A stretch of 64,000 nt of DNA from Afipia sp. Root123D2 (GTDB lineage: Bacteria; Pseudomonadota; Alphaproteobacteria; Rhizobiales; Xanthobacteraceae). Positions within the stretch are counted from its first letter, which is position 1. Each line of letters starts with the position of its first letter. Below the pieces are notes generated by a model. That model was given only the letters and a program-made list of their open reading frames with translations, did not search any database and was not told where the DNA came from. Both the position numbers and the translations under genes were made by a program. Shown here in pieces: positions 60,308 through 64,000 of the stretch. The stretch lies in contig NZ_LMDP01000001.1 in assembly GCF_001425835.1 (NCBI RefSeq), positions 1,117,476 to 1,181,475 of the forward strand, read 5' to 3'.

Positions 60308-60601
60308 TTGACCTCCCCAACACAGGCCGAACTCGACCGCTATCTCGAAAAAATCGAAAAGCGGTTGCCCGAAAGCGTCGGCAGGTTCCTGCACTGGCTG
60401 CGCAAGCCATCGTCGCTGATTGCGCGTGTGGGCGTCGCGATCCTTTTGATCCTCGGGGGCATCTTCAGCTTTCTGCCGGTTCTGGGAATCTGGATGCTGC
60501 CGCTCGGCCTGATCATCATTGCGCAGGATTTGCCGTTTCTGCAGGGGCCGCTGCTCAAGGGGCTGCAATGGGCGGAAGCGAAATGGAGCAAGCGCTCATA
60601 G
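60308..60601 (+). CDS. Conserved small membrane protein, 97 aa
   Basis: RYLEKIEKRLPESVGRFLHWLRKP then ARVGVAILLILGGIFSFLPVLG and MLPLGLIIIAQDLPFL. A core protein style seen in this order of bacteria. First gene past the islands. Function unknown. Confidence 0.75.
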   Translation: MTSPTQAELDRYLEKIEKRLPESVGRFLHWLRKPSSLIARVGVAILLILGGIFSFLPVLGIWMLPLGLIIIAQDLPFLQGPLLKGLQWAEAKWSKRS

Positions 60602-60659
60602 GCATCGTGGCGATCCACGTTCCTGTCTCCGATTGCAACGGCCACGGCAGGTATGAAAA

Positions 60660-60688
60660 AACCCGGTTCAGCCAAGCTGCACCGGGTT
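60660..60688 (-). terminator. Terminator-like hairpin
   Basis: AACCCGGT/ACCGGGTT with an inner CAGC/GCTG stem; the minus strand then has TTTTTT. Which minus-strand transcript it ends is unclear; a weak frame at 60668-60955 runs into it. 60689-61046 otherwise has nothing I can support. Confidence 0.6.
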
Positions 60689-61046
60689 AAGTTCTGGGAG
60701 GACGGCCAAATGGCGTCCCTGTCCGATACATAGGAACTCGGCGAAGGATTTGAAACGAAATCCGTGTGTGATTTCGCGGACAAAACGCCGCACGACATCG
60801 ATCACAGATCGAATCTGCAAGATTGTCGCAGAGCAAACTTCCTCGCGGATACTGCAGGTATGGTCGCTGCGCGGATGAGGTGTGCCGCCGGATCTTATTC
60901 TTAAGGCTAAGCTATGTCCGGCCGCGGCGCATTGTGAAAAGACGCCCGAATGCACATGTAAGTCGCAGTCGACGGATGCGAGTTACCATGTGCATAGAGC
61001 GATGCTACTCCGAATTCGCAGCACCGGCCGCAATCGGGAGACCATC

Positions 61047-61331
61047 ATGACCAAAGGCTCAGTCGCAGTCACCGCCTTCCTCCTCGCACTTCTTGCCGCA
61101 ACCATATGGTGGGCAACGGAAGGATGGGTCGCACAATCAGACGTGGTGATGTCGAAGCACGGCTACATCGCGATGGGACTGGGCGTTTTCTTCTCGTTGC
61201 TGATTGGTTGCGGGTTGATGGCGCTGACGTTCTACAGCAGTCGTCGCGGCTATGACGACCTGCCCCAGGCGAGGGAGCCTCGCGTCGGCGACAATGACGA
61301 TATTTCAAAGACGCCGCACGGATCGGTCTGA
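61047..61331 (+). CDS. Small two-TM membrane protein, 94 aa
   Basis: VTAFLLALLAATIWWATEGW, YIAMGLGVFFSLLIGCGLMALTFYSSRRGYDD and an acidic tail. The pattern is known among core proteins of this group. Function unknown. Confidence 0.65.
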   Translation: MTKGSVAVTAFLLALLAATIWWATEGWVAQSDVVMSKHGYIAMGLGVFFSLLIGCGLMALTFYSSRRGYDDLPQAREPRVGDNDDISKTPHGSV

Positions 61332-61542
61332 CACGTCACAACCACAGCGTTTGGCGGACACGTTGCCGTGAATTGTTCACGGAGTGCGTTTGGGCGTGCG
61401 TGCGTTCAGTAAAAGTTCAGACTTCAGTCTTACGCTCTTACCGATTTTATTAGTGCTTTTATAACGGGTCATTATTGCTGACCTTTTCGTAAGCGTATTT
61501 TTTATTTGCAGTGCGTGTGCGCGCCTCAATGGAGAGGTTGCA

Positions 61543-61872
61543 ATGGGCAAAGAACACAGGCAGCGGCCCCGCGTCGATTTTGGCAAGGGCGTTGGCGTTC
61601 ACATCATGGGAATTGACGGCACCTGGCGTCGCCATTGCGCGATGCTGGATATTTCCGAGAGCGGCGTCCTGCTACAGGTCGAAGGCTCGATGGCAGGGCT
61701 CGATCTCAAGGAATTTTTCCTGTTGTTGTCGTCGACCGGTCTGGCCTATCGCCGGTGCGAATTAATCCGTGTCAACGGCGATCAGATCGGCGCGCGCTTT
61801 CTCAAGAGTGTTGAAAAGAAAAAAGCCGGGACGCCGAACGATAGACGGCAGCTCGCGGAAAGTGGGCATTGA
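61543..61872 (+). CDS. PilZ-domain-like protein, 109 aa
   Basis: KEHRQRPRVDFGKGVGVHIM has the Arg-x3-Arg style N-terminal, and CAMLDISESGVLLQVEG is the D/NxSxxG core that binds cyclic-di-GMP in PilZ domains. The last part is RCELIRVNGDQIGARF. The next gene starts directly after the stop. Confidence 0.8.
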   Translation: MGKEHRQRPRVDFGKGVGVHIMGIDGTWRRHCAMLDISESGVLLQVEGSMAGLDLKEFFLLLSSTGLAYRRCELIRVNGDQIGARFLKSVEKKKAGTPNDRRQLAESGH

Positions 61873-62067
61873 ATGTTGCGCGACGTGACGGCCAGTCTCG
61901 CCGACCCATGCACGATACTTGCGGTTTCGGTGACGACGTTCACCAAAGTCCCGCTGACCGGTGAGATCGAACTGCAGACCAGCGACGGCATGTTAAAATA
62001 CGCCATCAATGAGGAGATCGCCCAGACGTTGGCCAGCGATCTCGATCGCTTTCTTAGTCAGTCGTGA
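61873..62067 (+). CDS. Small hypothetical protein, 64 aa
   Basis: VTASLADPCTILAVSVTTFTKVPLTGEIELQTSDGMLKYAI then EIAQTLASDLDRFLS. It sits between two PilZ-like genes and probably belongs to the same unit. No family known. Confidence 0.65.
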   Translation: MLRDVTASLADPCTILAVSVTTFTKVPLTGEIELQTSDGMLKYAINEEIAQTLASDLDRFLSQS

Positions 62068-62091
62068 CCGGGTGTGAGTGGCATATCGCCC

Positions 62092-62340
62092 ATGGCCCAG
62101 AAACGCAGATTTGAGCGAATCAAGCCGTCCGGCACTCTGTCCAGATCCGGAAAGATCATTGTCGATATCAAATCGCCGGTGGTGAATTGCACCATTGTCG
62201 ATTATTCCGCCGGCGGCGCCTGCCTTGAGGTTTTGCCGCGCGTGCCTCTGCCGAACCGGTTCGAGTTGCTGTATGCCGGCACGCGAAAGAAATGCCGTGT
62301 CGTCTGGACCAACGGCCCGCGTCTCGGCGTGTCTTTTTAG
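62092..62340 (+). CDS. PilZ-domain protein, 82 aa
   Basis: MAQKRRFERIKPSG begins with the Arg-rich PilZ motif; CTIVDYSAGGACLEVL is the D-x-S-x-x-G core. A GTG start at 62074 would add six residues. Last gene of the small PilZ unit, likely a c-di-GMP responsive switch. Confidence 0.82.
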   Translation: MAQKRRFERIKPSGTLSRSGKIIVDIKSPVVNCTIVDYSAGGACLEVLPRVPLPNRFELLYAGTRKKCRVVWTNGPRLGVSF

Positions 62341-62439
62341 TTTTGCCGCCAACCGAACGCCAATGATCACGTCACCGCCGGCTGGGCATTCCAGCCGGCG
62401 GCTGCCGTTGTGCAGTTAGTCAGGCGGTGAGGGAGATCG

Positions 62440-63156
62440 TTACGCCGGAATGACGGCGACGATTTCGAGTGTCCGCGGATTCACGATCACGATCTCATCG
62501 CGAACGAGGAAGAACTCGTAGCCGCGCCAGTCGGGATAGACTTCGACAATCTCGACCGGCACCGGATGGAAGGACACCGTGCGCGGCACGCGCGTTCCGA
62601 CCGAGATCGAGAAGTTGACGTTTGTCACCGGCTTCACATTTTGCTTATGAATGACGGTCGTGATTTTGGTGCGCTGCTCGGTGGTGAGTTTGGCACCCGC
62701 GCCAGCTTGGCCTGTCGTGGTGCCGGCCTTCTTGTCGCCGCCCGTGGTTTCGGTGGCATTTCTGTCGGCCTTGCCAGCGCCGTTCTTCGAATCCGCCTTC
62801 ATATCGCTCTTGGATTTGCGATCATTGGTGGTTTCGGACGCAGCCTTGTTGCCGGACTTGCTGTCCGACTCAGTGCTCTTCGACTTCATGTCTTTCTCGT
62901 GCTGGGCTGAATCGTTTGCCCGCGGCATTTTCTGCTCCGCCTGTCCGGCCTTCATACCAGTGCCGGGCGTTTTCTCGGCGCCTTCACCGCGTTTCATCGG
63001 TGCCGATTTCTCGGCCGCTCCGCTCGACGGTGAGCCGGAAGAAGGCGCGGTTGCGGCGGGTGCATCACCGCCCTTGTTCATGCCCTGCGCGAACGCAACA
63101 TTGCCGCCAGCGATGAGTGCGGCGGTAGCGACGGAAATCAGAAGTGTCTTTCTCAT
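62440..63156 (-). CDS. DUF1236 secreted protein
   Basis: Signal peptide MRKTLLISVATAALIAGGNVAFA, a long low-complexity region rich in Ser, Lys, Ala and Gly, then LTTEQRTKITTVIHKQNVKPV, a strand section VNFSISVGTRVPRTVSFHPVP and VYPDWRGYEFFLVRDEIVIV, which is the DUF1236 domain. Typical of this family of bacteria. The start at 63156 follows GAGGAGGAC. Confidence 0.88.
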   Translation of the reverse strand: MRKTLLISVATAALIAGGNVAFAQGMNKGGDAPAATAPSSGSPSSGAAEKSAPMKRGEGAEKTPGTGMKAGQAEQKMPRANDSAQHEKDMKSKSTESDSKSGNKAASETTNDRKSKSDMKADSKNGAGKADRNATETTGGDKKAGTTTGQAGAGAKLTTEQRTKITTVIHKQNVKPVTNVNFSISVGTRVPRTVSFHPVPVEIVEVYPDWRGYEFFLVRDEIVIVNPRTLEIVAVIPA

Positions 63157-63309
63157 GGTGTCCTCCTCGTGACTGCCCAACTCACAACGAGGAAGGTTGC
63201 TTACCGTTCCGGACAGCGGAAGTTTATTGCGTGAACACGGGTTCATCCATGAGGCGCGATCGTGTTGGTTCCGGGACAGGAACACATGAGGCTAAAGTGA
63301 TCTGGTAGC

Positions 63310-64000
63310 TCAGGTAGTAGGCTGCGAAGCATTGCGCATGACTGCGGTGGCGTCATGTGCCGCCGCGAACAATCCCCACATCGCGCCCAGCATCAGCCAG
63401 AAATGGCGCCAGTGATCGACGTCGATGATGAAAGCTTCGCCGACGGTGCCGAGAAACGCGGCGAACACCGCGAGATACGCGCGCTGCCATGGCACACGCA
63501 GGAAGATCAGCTTGAATCCCATGATGACGGTGATGAACACCAGCGCAGGGTAGGTGATCCCGGCGATCCAGCCGCCGGACATGAAAGCGTTGAGGAACGA
63601 GTTGTGCGTGTCCTCGGGAAAAAACCGGGTGAATTGCAACGGCCCGATGCCGAGCGGCAGGTCGAGGGCCATCTGGAAACCGAGGACGTGTCGTCCGAAA
63701 CGTCCGAAGCGGCCTTCGTCGTAACTTTGATTGAAGCTTGCGCGTTCCTTGAAGAGATTGTCGATCGAATCGAACGACAGCAGAATGGCAAGCAGGACAA
63801 TCGCGGCGGCGACAGCGGCGATGGTGGTCAGCACGATCCGGCGGCGCTGCTTTGTCGATGGGCTGGTCAGATACATCAGGCACAGCATGAATGCCGATGT
63901 TAATACAAGCTGCCCCCATGCAGCGCGCGAGAACGCCAGCAGGATCGCGAGCGTGATGATCCCAAGCGCCAGCGCGCCACGGAGCGATTTTCCGAGTGGC
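63310..64000 (-). CDS. O-antigen ligase/polymerase-like membrane protein (partial)
   Basis: C-terminal part only; the frame is open to the window edge. Segments LAILLAFSRAAWGQLV, RFGRHVLGFQMALDLPLGIGPLQFTRFFPEDTHNSFLN and AFIIDVDHWRHFWLMLGAMWGL match the WaaL/Wzy-C family, with the conserved His-Asn in DTHNSFLN. It would join sugar units or O-antigen in the periplasm. Confidence 0.82.
   Translation of the reverse strand, partial: PLGKSLRGALALGIITLAILLAFSRAAWGQLVLTSAFMLCLMYLTSPSTKQRRRIVLTTIAAVAAAIVLLAILLSFDSIDNLFKERASFNQSYDEGRFGRFGRHVLGFQMALDLPLGIGPLQFTRFFPEDTHNSFLNAFMSGGWIAGITYPALVFITVIMGFKLIFLRVPWQRAYLAVFAAFLGTVGEAFIIDVDHWRHFWLMLGAMWGLFAAAHDATAVMRNASQPTT

Noticed and set aside
60668-60955. 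Minus-strand frame of 95 codons in the right flank
   Set aside because: Its end lies inside a terminator-like hairpin; the C-terminal half looks protein-like, but start and context are not convincing.
1-64000. CRISPR arrays
   Set aside because: No regularly spaced direct repeats with unique spacers were seen; the only dense repeats are the iteron-like cluster at 45086-45190.
1-64000. Insertion sequences or transposases
   Set aside because: No DDE transposase motif or terminal inverted repeats with target duplications were recognised; all recombinases seen are tyrosine or serine site-specific types.

Overview
The window is alphaproteobacterial chromosome, most likely from the Nitrobacteraceae (the Bradyrhizobium / Rhodopseudomonas / Afipia group). 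Both flanks are GC-rich core genome. The left flank (1-3.6 kb) carries plsX-fabH-ihfA-merR followed by tRNA-Pro(GGG). The right flank (60.2-64 kb) carries a small conserved membrane protein, PilZ proteins, a DUF1236 secreted protein and the C-terminal part of an O-antigen ligase-like protein. Naming the group rests on gene order and protein style, not on a database match.

Between the flanks, two integrative elements sit head-to-tail in the 3' half of tRNA-Pro. The 46-bp 3' end of the tRNA gene recurs at 41850-41895 (one mismatch) and again, with a 1-bp deletion, at 60080-60128. Just inside each downstream copy is a P4-type tyrosine integrase on the minus strand (40383-41690 and 58654-59913). 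Element 1 is about 38.3 kb and element 2 about 18.2 kb.

Element 1 is a mosaic. It has a DUF2235 hydrolase near its left end, then a decayed prophage segment: tail-collar fibre, an ejection-type virion protein split by an amber codon, a large serine recombinase with a frameshifted partner, a secreted trypsin, an acyltransferase and methyltransferase that could modify surface glycans, a lysis cassette and a broken M15 peptidase. After an unknown two-gene unit comes about 13 kb of very small genes (zinc ribbons, single-TM peptides, a cold-shock protein) mixed with a P450 and nhaA. Next is an intact four-gene His-Xaa-Ser (hxsA-D-B-C) radical-SAM peptide-maturation operon. The right end holds a truncated primase-helicase joined to a truncated foreign integrase, an AlpA-like regulator and the working integrase.

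Element 2 looks like a phage satellite. It has an AlpA-like regulator, a primase-helicase, an iteron-like repeat cluster, an HK97-type major capsid protein, a small terminase subunit and one tail-like protein, but no portal, large terminase or protease. It also carries HEPN-type proteins, one behind an 11-base G tract and one paired with a ribbon-helix-helix protein that has a clear operator, plus a Rap1a/Tai-like secreted protein and a TMEM175-like membrane protein. Several small genes and a non-coding block are paralogous between the two elements, so they share part of an accessory pool and not just an attachment site.
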